Assembly (NCBI GenBank): GCA_003255025.1 | Contig: QANY01000119.1 | Location: 215,190-279,189, forward strand | From: Datisca glomerata | Lineage: Eukaryota > Streptophyta > Magnoliopsida > Cucurbitales > Datiscaceae | Length of the DNA stretch: 64,000 nt | Direction: 5' to 3' | In this document: piece by piece, positions 45,156 to 54,712 of the stretch | Numbering within the stretch: position 1 is the first letter of the stretch | How the letters are laid out: the number at the start of each line of letters is the position of its first letter | Notes under the pieces: model-generated | Databases searched by the model: none | Told to the model about the DNA's origin: nothing | Seen by the model: only the letters and a program-made list of their open reading frames with translations | Program-made: the position numbers and the translations under genes

Positions 45156-45896
45156 NTCTCTCTCACTCCCTCCTCCTTGATTTCTCTATATTTGTCTCTC
45201 TCGTTCTCTCACTCTCTTTCTCCCTCCCCCACTATTTCTCTCTCTGTCCTCTCTCTCTCTCTCTCTCTCTCTCTCGCTTGCTCTCTCTTTCTCTCTCATT
45301 CCCTTTCTCTCTCTCCCCCTTTCTATTTTTCTCTGTTTCCCCTCTCTCTCACTCTCACTCTCTCCCCTTCCCTCACTATTTCTCTTTCTCCATCATTCCC
45401 TCCATTTATCACTCACTTTTTCTCTCTCACACACACATTCTCTCTCTTGCTCTCTCTCTCCCTCCCACTCTCTCCTACTCTCTCTCCCCCTCTTTATCTC
45501 TCTATCACTCCCTCCCTCCCTCTCTTCCTCTTCCTCTATCTCTATCTCAATCTCCCTCTCTAACTCTCTCTCCCTCTCTCTCTCTTTGCCACTCTCTCAC
45601 TCTCTCTCACTGTCTCTCTCTCACACACTCTATGTCTCTCTCTCTATGTCTCTATCTCCCTCTCTCTCTTGCTCTCTCTCTCCCTCTCTCACGCTCTCTC
45701 CCTCTGACTATCTATCACCCACTCTCTCTCACGTTCACTCTCTCTATTTCCCAATTGATCTCTCTATCCCTCTATCACTCCCTCCCTCTCTCGCTCTCTC
45801 TCTCTCCCTCCCTTTCTCTCTCTCCCACTCGCTTTCTCTTTTCCTCTCTCTCACACTCACTCTCTAGCTCTCTCCCCTCGCTCTCTGTCTCTCTCT
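44810..45896 (+). repeat. Region V unit U14 (a-b, N, c fragment, h-m)
   Basis: b is followed by a diverged stretch up to the N at 45,156, then a c fragment (CTCCTCCTTGATTTC) and h-i-j-k-l-m. Module k lacks its middle (CACCATCTCACTTTGTCC), a deletion shared with U15. Confidence 0.65.
45156..45156. other. Single undetermined base (N)
   Basis: Left of the N the sequence follows the segmental twin (48.4-50.4 kb). Right of it the sequence switches to a module c fragment, while the twin continues differently at 50,385. The position marks either a true recombination edge or a misjoin. Confidence 0.95.
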
Positions 45897-46625
45897 CAAC
45901 CTCTGTCTCTCCCCTTCTTAATCTCCCTCTCTATCTCTCTTTATCTCCCCATTCATGTCCCTCTCTCTCCTCCTCTTTCTCTCGCTGTCTCCCTCTCTCT
46001 CTCTTTGTCTCACTCCCACTATCCCGCTCTATCTTTCTTTCTCTTTCTCACTGTTGTTCTCTCTCTCACTCTCACTCTCTCCCCCTTCCTCACTATTTCT
46101 CTTTCTCCCTCATTCCCTTCATTTATCACTCATTTTCTCTCTCTCACACACACATTCTCTCTCTTGCTCTCTCTCCCTCCCACTCTCTCCTACTCTCTCT
46201 CCCCCTCTTTATCTCTCTATCACTCCCTCCCTCCCTCTCTTCCTCTTCCTCTATCTCTATCTCAATCTCCCTCTCTAACTCTCTCTCCCTCTCTCTCTCT
46301 TTGCCACTCTTTCACTCTCTCTCACTGTCTCTCTCTCACACACTCTATGTCTCTCTCTCTATGTCTCTATCTCCCTCTCTCTCTTGCTCTCTCTCTCCCT
46401 CTCTCACGCTCTCTCACTCTATCCCTCTGACTATCTCTCACCCACTCTCTCTCACTTTCACTCTCTCTATTTCCCCCTTGATCTCTCTCTATCCCTCTAT
46501 CACTCCCTCCCTCTCTCCCTCTCTCTCTCTCTCCCTCCCTTTCTCTCTCTCCCACTCGCTTTATCTTTTCCTCTCTCTCACACTCACTCTCTAGCTCTCT
46601 CCCCTCGCTCTCTGTCTCTCTCTCT
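45897..46625 (+). repeat. Region V unit U15, recent 717 bp tandem duplicate
   Basis: The stretch from CACTATTTCTC at 45,374 through module b matches the one starting at 46,091 with a 717 bp offset, including the k deletion and the CTATCACTCCC words. At about 46,075 module b joins module i at CTCTCACTCTCACTCTC, a word both modules contain. This is a direct picture of an unequal exchange. Confidence 0.8.
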
Positions 46626-48576
46626 CAACCTCTGTCTCTCCCCCTCTCTATCTCTCTTTATCTCCCCATTCATGTCCCTCTCTCTCCTCCTCTTTCTCTC
46701 GCTGTCTCCCTCTCTCTCTCTTTGTCTCATTCCCGCTATCCCGCTCTACCTTTATTTCTCTTTCTCACTGTTGTTCTCTCTCTCACTCTCACACTCGCAC
46801 GCTTTCTCCTTCTCTCTATCTCTTTGTCTCTTTTTCCCTCCCTCTCTCCCTCTCCCCTCCACTCTCTCTCTCTCACCGTCTTTCTCTAGCTCTCCACTCT
46901 CTCTCTCCCTCCTATTTGATTTCTCTATCTTTGTCTCTCTCTCCCTCGCTCTCTCTCTCTTTCTCTCTTTCTCTCTTCCCCACTCTCTTACTCTCTCTCT
47001 CTCTCTCTCTCGTTTTCTCACTCTCTCTCTTTCTCTCCCTCTCTCTTGTTCTCTCCCTCTCACTCTCTTTCTATTCCCCCGCTCTCTCTATCTCTCTCTC
47101 TCTCTCCTTTTCTACCTTTGTCTCTCTTGTTCTCTCTCTCACACACACACACTCGCTTGCGCTCTCTCCTTCTCTCTCTCCCTCTCTCTACCTCTCTCTC
47201 TCCCTTCTCTCCCTCTCTCTTTTCCTAGCTATCACTCTCTCCCCCTCTTTCTCTTTCTCTCCCTCTCTCTTGCTGTCTCTCTCGCCTTGCTCTCTCTCAT
47301 TCTCCCCCTCCCTCTCACTCTATTTCTCTTTCTCTCTCTCTCGTTGTCTCTCTCGCCTTTCTCTCTCTTTCTCCCCCTCCCTCTCACTCTATTTCTCTTT
47401 TTCTCTCTCTCTCGTTGTCTCTCTCGCCTTGCTCTCTCCCCCGCTCTCTCTCCCACCTCTCACTCTCTTTCTCTCTCCCCCCTCCCTCTCCCTCTCTCTC
47501 TCTCACTTTCACTCTCTCTATTTCCTCTCTCTCCCTCTCTCTCTCTCTCACTTTCACTCTCTCTCTTTTCTCTTTGTCTCTCTCTCTCCCTCACTGACTC
47601 ACACACTCTCTCTCCCTCTCTCCCTCTCACTCCCTCTCACTCCCTCTCTCCCTCTCTCTTGTTCTCTCACCCTCCCTCTCTCTAGCTCTCCTCTCTCTCT
47701 CCATCACTATCTCGTTCTCTCTCTTTCCCCATTCCACTATTTCTCTCTATATATATCTCTCTCTCGCTTGCCCTCTCTTTCTCTCTCTTTCCCTTTCTCT
47801 CTCTCCCTTTCTCTCTCTCTCAGTTTCTCTCTCTTTCCCTCTTTCTTGCTCCCTCACTCTCTCCCCATTTCTATTTGTCTCTGTCCCCCCTCTCTGTCTA
47901 ACTCTCACTCTCTCCCCCTTCCTCACTATCTCTCTTTCTCCCTCATTCCCTCCCTGTATCACTCTATTTCTCTCTCTCACACACACACACCCACTCTCTC
48001 TCCCTCCCACTCTCTCTCCCCCTCTTTATCTCTCTATCCGTGCCTCCTTGCCTCCCTGCCTCTCTTCCTCTTCCTCTATCTCTATCTCAATCTCCCTCTC
48101 TCTTTCTCCCTCTCTAACTCTCTCTCTAACTCTCTCTCTCTTTTCCACTCTCACTCTCTCTCACTGTCTCTCTCTCTCTTACACACTCTCTTTCTTCTCT
48201 CACCATCTCACTGTGTCCTTCTTTTGTTCTATCTGTCTCTCTCTCTCTATGTCTCTATCTCCCTCTCTCTTGCTCTCTCTCTCTCACGCTCTCTCACTCC
48301 CTCCCTCTTTCCCTCTCTCTCCCTCTCTCTCTCTCTCTCTCTCCCACTCCCCCTCTCTCCCACTCCCTCTCTATTTTCCTCTCTCCCTCTCACTCACTCT
48401 CTTTTTCTCTCTCACTAACTCGCACTATCTCTCCTTCCCTATCTTACTTTCTCTTTGTCTATCTCTCTCTCTCACTCTCTCACCCTCTCTCTGGCTCTCC
48501 TCTTTCTCTCTCCCCATCTTGCTATCTCACTCTCTCTCCCCTCGCATTCTGTCTCTCTATCTTCCTCGCTCTCTCT
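46626..48576 (+). repeat. Region V unit U16 (a-k plus n, three e copies)
   Basis: a-d typical; e three times (about 47,275; 47,345; 47,412); f-g-h-i-j-k follow. Then l-m are replaced by a short CT stretch and n (48,415-48,530). From 47,219 to about 48,290 it parallels U12 (41,220-42,130) in detail. Confidence 0.7.
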
Positions 48577-50384
48577 CAACCTTTGTCTGTCCCCCTCTCA
48601 ATATCCTTCTCTATCTCTCTCTATCTCCCATTAATGTCCCTCTCTCTCCTTCTCTCGCTCTTGCTCTCTCCCTCTCTCTCTCTTTGTCTCTCTCCCGCTA
48701 TCCCACTCTATCTTTCTTTCTCTTTCTCACTGTTGTTCTCTCTCTCACTCTCACTCTCTCACGCTTTCTCCTTCTCTCTATCTCTTTGTCTCTTTTTCCC
48801 TCCCTCCCTCTCTCTCCCTCTCTCTCTCACACCATCTTTCTCTAGCTCTCCTCTCTCTCTCTCCCTCCTTGATTTCTCTATATTTGTCTCTTTCCCTCGC
48901 ACTCTCTCACTCTCTCGTTCTCTCACTCTCACTCCCTCTCTCTTGCTCTCTCCCCCCTTTCTTTCTCCCTCTCACTCTCTTTCTTATCCCCTGCTCTCTC
49001 TATCTCTCTCTCCTTCTCTACCTTTGTCTCTCTCGTTCGCTCTCACACACACATACACTTGCTCTCTATCTCCTTCTCTCTCTCCCTCTCTACCTCTCTC
49101 TCTCCCTCTCTTTACCTCTTTCTTTCTCCCCGCTCTCATTGCCTCTCTCTCTCACTCCCTCTTACTCTCTCATTCCTTTCTCTCTCTCCCACCCCTTTTC
49201 TCTCTCCCACTCCCTCTCTCCCTCTCTCTTTCACTCTCTCTCGCTCTCTCACTCTCTCCCTCTCACTATCTTTTCCTGACTCTCTCTCACTTTCACTCCA
49301 TCTATTTCCCCATCGATCTGTCTCTCCCTCTCTCACTCCCTCCCTCTCTCCCTCTCTCTCTCTCCCTCTATCTCTCACACACTCTCTCTTTTCCTCTCTC
49401 CCTCTCACTCACTCTCTTTCTTTCTCTCGCTAACTCACACTATCTCTCCTTCCCTATCTCTCTCTCTCTTTGTCGATCACTCTCTCTCACTCTCTCATGC
49501 TCTCTCTCTAGCTCTCCTCTTTCTCTCTCCCCATCCCGCTATCTCGCTCTCTCTCCCCTCGCTCTCTGTCTACCTCTTTGTCTCCCTCTCTCTACCTCTT
49601 TCTCTCTCCCCACTCTCTCTACCTCTCTCTCTCTCACTCCCTCTTGCTCTCTCTCATTCCCTTTCTCTCTCTCCCGTCCCTCTCTCTCTCCCACTCCCTC
49701 TCTCCCTCTCTCTTTCACTCTCTCTCGCTCCCTCGCTCTCTCCCTCTCACTATCTCTTACTGACTATCTCTCACTTTCACTCTATCTATTTCCCAATCGA
49801 TATGTCTCTCCCTCTCTCACTCCCTCCGTCTCTCCCTCTCTCTCTCCCTCTCTCTCACACACTCTCTCTCTTTCTTTCTCTCGCTAACTCGCACTATTCT
49901 TTCCTTCCCTATCTCCCTTTCTCTTTGTCTATCACTCTCTCACTCTCTCATTCTCTCTCTCTGGCTCTCCTCTTTCTCTCTCCCCATCTCGCTATCTCGC
50001 TCTCTCCCCCCTCACTCTCTCACCCCCCTCGCTCTCTCTCAACCTCTGTCTCTCCTGCTCTCAATCTCCCTCCCTTTCTCTCTATATCTCCCCATTCATG
50101 TCCCTCTCTCTCCTCTCTCTCTCTCTTTCTCTCCTTCTCTCTCTCTCGCTCTCTCCCTCTCTCTTTGTCTTTATCCCGCTATCCCACTCTATCTTTCTTT
50201 CTCCTTCTCACTGTTGTTCTCCCTCTCACTCTCGCTCTCTTACTCTCTTTCTCTCTCTTTCCCCCTGCCACCCTCTTTCTCTCTCTCTCTCACACACACA
50301 CCCACACTCTCTCTCACTCTCACTCCCTCTTGCTCTCTCTCTCATTCCCTTTCTCTTTCTCCCGCCCAATCTCCCTCTCTCCCA
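48415..50384 (+). repeat. Segmental twin, copy 2
   Basis: Partner of 43,200-45,155. It holds the same b-c-d, double l-n series and the same rare words (CACACACATACACTTGC, CATTGCCTCTC). Copy 2 continues uninterrupted into CCCTCTCTCCCTCTC at 50,385, where copy 1 has an N. Confidence 0.85.
48577..50039 (+). repeat. Region V unit U17, twin of U13
   Basis: Same structure as U13 but 26 bp longer, with small changes (CATTAATGTCCC in module a, CTTTTCCTGACTC in the first l). Confidence 0.75.
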
Positions 50385-50903
50385 CTCCCTCTCTCCCTCT
50401 CTCTTTCCCTCTCTCTCTTTCACTCCTATTCTCTCTCTCTTTCACTCTCTCTCGCTCTCTCGCTCTCTCCCTCTTACTATCTCTCACCCCCTCTCTCTCA
50501 CTGTCACTCTATATATTCCCCCTCGATCTGTCTCTCCCACTCTCAGTCCCTCCCTCTCTCCCTCTGTCTCTCTCCCACACTATCTCTCTCTTTTCCTCTC
50601 TCCCTCTCACTCATTCTCTTTCTATCTCTCGCTAACTCGCACTATCACTCCCTCCCTCTCTCCCTCTCTCTCCGTCCCTATCTCCCCCTCCCACTCTCTC
50701 TCTCTTTTCCTCTCTCCCTCTCACTCATTCTCTTTCGATCTCTCGCTAACTCGCACTATCTCTCCTTCCCTATCTCTCTATCTCTTTGTCTATCTCTCTC
50801 TCACTCTCTCACCCTCTCTCTGGCTCTCCTCTTTCTCTCTCCCCATCCCGTTATCTCGCTCTCTCTCCCCTCACTCTTTGTCTCTCTCTTCCTCGCTCTC
50901 TCT
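50040..50903 (+). repeat. Region V unit U18 (a-b, l-n twice)
   Basis: a-b are as in U14. Then CTCACCCCCTCTC and CCCCCTCGATCTGTC (l), and two n words (CGCTAACTCGCACTATC at about 50,627 and 50,741), the second leading to a normal n and the next anchor. Confidence 0.65.
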
Positions 50904-51954
50904 CAACCTCTATCTCTCCCCCTCTTAATCTCCCTCTCTTTCTCTCTATCTCCCCATTCATGTCCCTCTCTCTCCTCTCTCTCTCTCTCCTCTCTCTCTC
51001 TTTCTCCTTCTCTCTCACTCGCTCTCTCCCTCTCTCTCTTTGTCTCTCTCCCACTATCCCACTCTATCTTTCTTTCTCATTCTCATTGTTGTTCTCTCTC
51101 TCACTCTCACTCTCTCACGCTTTCTCCTTCTCTCTATCTCTTTGTCTCTTTTTCCCTCCCTTTCTCCCTCTCCCTCTCTCTTTCTCACTCTCACCGTCTT
51201 TCCCCATCTCTCCTCTCTCTCTCTCCCTCCTCCTTGATTTCTCTATCTTTATCACTCTCTCCCTCTCTCTTTTCCCACACTCTCTCCCCTTGCTATTTCT
51301 CTCTCTCTCTCTCTCTCATTCTCACTCTCTCCCCCTCTCTCGCTATCTCTCACCCTCTCTCCCTCCCACCCTTCCTTTATCTCTCTCTTTCTATCTCTCT
51401 CTCACACAAACACACACTCTCTCTGTATCTCTCCCTTTCTCACTCTCTCTCTTTTCCACTCTCTCACTTTCTCTCACTGTCCCTATCTCTCTCTCTCACA
51501 CTCTTTCTTCTCTTGCTATCTCATTTTCTCTCTTTCTTTCTCTCTGCCTCTGTCTATGTCGCTCTCCCTCTTTGTCTTACCCTCTCTCTCTCTATCTCTC
51601 GCTCTCTCACTCTCTCTCTCACCATCTCTCACCTTCTCTCTCTCACTTTCACTCTTTCTATTTCCCCATCGATCTCTCTCTCCCTATCTCACTTCCTTCC
51701 TCTCTCCCTCTCCCTCTCTCTTCCTCCCTCTCTCTCTCCCACTTCCTCTCTCTCTTCCTCACTCTCTTTCACTCACTCTCTTTCTCTCTATCGCTAACTC
51801 GCATTGTCTTTCCTTCCCTCTAGCCCTCTCTTTCTCTCTGTCTTTCTCACCCCCCTCTCTCTAGCTCTCCTCTTTCTCTCTCTCCAATTTCATTATCTCT
51901 CTCTCCAATTTCATTATCTCTCTCCCATCTCTCTCTGTCTCTCTCTGTCTGTCT
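50904..51954 (+). repeat. Region V unit U19, transition to region VI
   Basis: a-b-c are region V type. From about 51,290 the words become region VI type: CCCCTTGCTATTTC, CACAAACACACAC, CTTGCTATCTCATTTTC, then an n variant CGCTAACTCGCATTGTC. Confidence 0.65.
51880..51922 (+). repeat. 21 bp tandem duplication
   Basis: CCAATTTCATTATCTCTC occurs at 51,884 and 51,905, identical and 21 bp apart. CCAATTTCATTAT is not seen elsewhere, although CCCATTTCACTATC is its usual equivalent (about 22,652, 57,035). Confidence 0.85.
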
Positions 51955-52621
51955 CAATCACTCTCTCCCTCTGTCTCTCCCTCTCTCACTCTCTCTCCCA
52001 CTCTATCTCTCTATTTCCCCATTCCTATCCCTATCTCTCCTCTCTCTCTCGCTCTCTTTGTCTCTCTGTCTCCCTCCCGCTATCTCACACTATCTTTTTT
52101 CTCTTTCTCACTGTCTTTCTCTCTCTCTCTCACACACATACACACTCTTTCCATCTCTCTCTGACTCTCACACTCTCTCCTTCTCTCAATCTTTTTATCT
52201 CTCTCTCCCTCTCCCTCTCCCTCTCCCTCTCACTCTCTCACCCTCTCTCTCTCAAGCTCGCCACTCTCTCTCCCCCTTGACTTCTCCCTCTTTGTCTCTC
52301 TCCCTCACTCTCTCTTTCTCTCTCTTTCCCTCCCCCCCCACTCTCACTCTCTTTCTCTCTCTCTCTCCCTCCCTCTCACTGTCTATCTCTCCCCCTGTCT
52401 CTCTCACACTTTAACTCTCTCTATTTCCTCTCTCTCCCTCTCTCACTCTCTCCCTCTCTCTATCACTTTCACACTTTCTCTTTCTCTTTGTCTCTCTCTC
52501 TCCCTCACTCACTCACACACTCTCTCTCCCTCTCTCCCTCTCACTACCTCTCTCCCTCTCTCTCCCTCTCTCTCTCTCTCTCACCCTCCCTTTCTCTAGC
52601 TCTCCTCTCTCATTCTCTTTC

Positions 52622-54479
52622 TAGCTCTCTCTTTCCCCATTCCACTATTTCTCTCTCTCTCTCTCTCGCTCGCTCTATCTTACTCCCTCTTACTCTCTCT
52701 CTCTCTCTCATTCCCTTTCTCTCTCTCCCTTTCTCTCTCTCGCAGTTTATTGCTCTCTCCCTCTCTCTTGCTCCCTCACTCTCTCCCCCTTGCTATTTCC
52801 CTCTCTCCACCCTCTCTCTCTCACTCTCACACTCTCCCCCTCTCTCACTATCTCTCTCCCTCCCTCCCTTTATCTCTCTCTCTCTCACACAAACACACAC
52901 TTACTATGTTTTCTCTCTCCCTCTCTCTCTTGCCTTCTCTCTCCCCCTCGCATTCTCTCTCTCCCCCTCTCTTTATCTCTCTCTATATCCTGACCTCCCC
53001 CTCCCTATTCCTCTTTCTCTATCTCTTTCTCAATCTCCCTCTCTCTCTTTTCCACTCTTCCACTCTCTCTTACAGTCTCTCTTTTCCACTATCTCACTTT
53101 CTCTCACTGTCCCTCTCTCTCACAAACTCTCTCTCTTCTCTTGCCATCTCACTTTGTCCCTCTTTCATTCTCTCTCTCTCTCTCTTTATGTCTCTCTCTT
53201 GCTCTCTCTCTTTCTCACGCTCTCTCACTCTCTCCCTCTCACTATCTCTCGCCCTCTCTCTTTCACTTTCACTCTCTCTATTTCCCCTCGATCACTCTCT
53301 CCCTCTCTCCCTCTCTCTCCCTCCCACTCTCTCTTCCACTCCCTCTCTCTTTTCCTCTCTCTCCCCTCTCTCTTTTCCTCTCTCTCCCCTCTCTCCATAT
53401 CTCTCCATATCTCTCTGTCTGTCTCAATCGCTCTCTCTCCCTCTATCTCTCCCTCTCTCACTCTCTCTCCTCCTCTCTCTATCTCCCCATTCCTCTCCCT
53501 CTCTCTCCTTTCTCTCTCTATCTCTCTGTCTCTCTCCCACTATCTCACACTACATTTTTTTCTCTTTCTCACTGTCTTTCTCTTTCTCTCTCTCACACAC
53601 ACACTCTCTCCATCTCTCTCTCTCTCTCCCTCTCTCACTTTCACACTCTCTCCTTCTCTCAATATGTTTCTCTCTCTGTCCCTTTCCCTCTCTCTCCCAC
53701 TCTCTCACTCTCTCTCTCTCAAGCTCGCCTCTCTCTCTCTCCCCCTTGACTTCTCTCTCTGTCTCTCTCTCCCTCTCTCTCCCTCACTCACTCTCTTTCT
53801 CTCTCTTTCTTTCTCTCCCTCCCTCTCTCCCACTCTCTCTCATTCTGTCACTCTTACTCCCTCTCTCTCCCCCTCTCTATCTCTGCCTCTCACTCTCTCA
53901 CACTTTCACTCTCTCTATTTCCTGTATCTCCCTCTCACACTCTCTCCCTCTCTCTATCACTTTCACTCTCTTTCTCTTTTCTCTTTGTCTCTCTCTCCCC
54001 CTCACTCACTGACACACTCTCTCTCTCCCTCTCTCCCTCTCACTCCCTCCCTCTCTCTCTCTCTCTCGCTCTCTCACCCTCCCTCTCTCTAGCTCTCCTC
54101 TCTCTCTCTCCATCGTTATCTAGCTCTCTCTTTCCCCATTCAACTATTTCTCTCTATCTCTCTCTCTGTCTCGCTCGCTCGCTCTCTCTTACTCCCTCTT
54201 GCTCTCTCTCTCATTCCCTTTCTCTCTCTCCTTTTCTCCCTCTCGTAGTTTGTCACTCTCTCCCCTTTGCTATTTCTCTCTCTGCCCCCGCCCTCTCTCT
54301 CACTCTCTCCACCTCTCTCACTATCTCTCTCCCTCCCTCCCTCTCTGTCCCCCTTTATCTCTCTCTCTCTCACACACACACACACTCACTATGTCTGTCT
54401 GTCTGCCTCTCTCTTTATCTCTCCTTCTTCCGCTTCCTCTCTCTTTCTCAATCTCCCCCTCACTTTCTCCCCCTCTAAG

Positions 54480-54516
<37 letters not shown>

Positions 54517-54712
54517 ATTTTCCACTCTCTCACTCTCTCTTTCTCTCTCTCTCTTTTCTCTTTGTCTCTCTCTCTCTCTCCTCACTCACTCACACACTAT
54601 CTGTCCCTCTCTCCCTCTTACTACCTCTCTCCCTCTCTCCCCCTCTCTCTCTCTGTCTTGCTCTCTCACCATCCCTTTCTCTAGCTCTCCTCTCTCTCTC
54701 TCCATCATTATC
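52622..54712 (+). repeat. Region VI dimer 1 (A+B, ~2.09 kb)
   Basis: It runs from CTAGCTCTCTCTTTCCCC (52,622), through an A type h module and a 1.5 kb monomer, then a B type monomer starting 54,122 that is only 591 bp because k to f are missing (join near 54,520). Confidence 0.65.

Larger units (their letters stand above)
23511..51954 (+). repeat. Region V: higher-order CT array, ~1.75-1.80 kb complete unit
   Basis: Module a (CAACCTCTGTCTC, then CTTAATCTCCC, then CATTCATGTCCC) marks 19 unit starts: 23,511; 24,550; 26,609; 29,391; 30,493; 31,435; 31,913; 34,492; 35,989; 37,149; 38,953; 40,701; 43,373; 44,810; 45,897; 46,626; 48,577; 50,040; 50,904. Two neighbouring units (37,149 and 38,953) contain all thirteen modules a-m in the same order. 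All others are deletions, duplications or chimeras of that order. Spacings range from 478 to 2,782 bp. Module g includes CTCTAGCTCTCC, a main source of in-frame TAG on this strand. Confidence 0.85.

Noticed and set aside
23511..51954. Regularly spaced units resembling a CRISPR array
   Set aside because: There are no short identical repeats separated by unique spacers. Units are 0.5-2.8 kb, everything is CT-rich, and the context is not prokaryotic.
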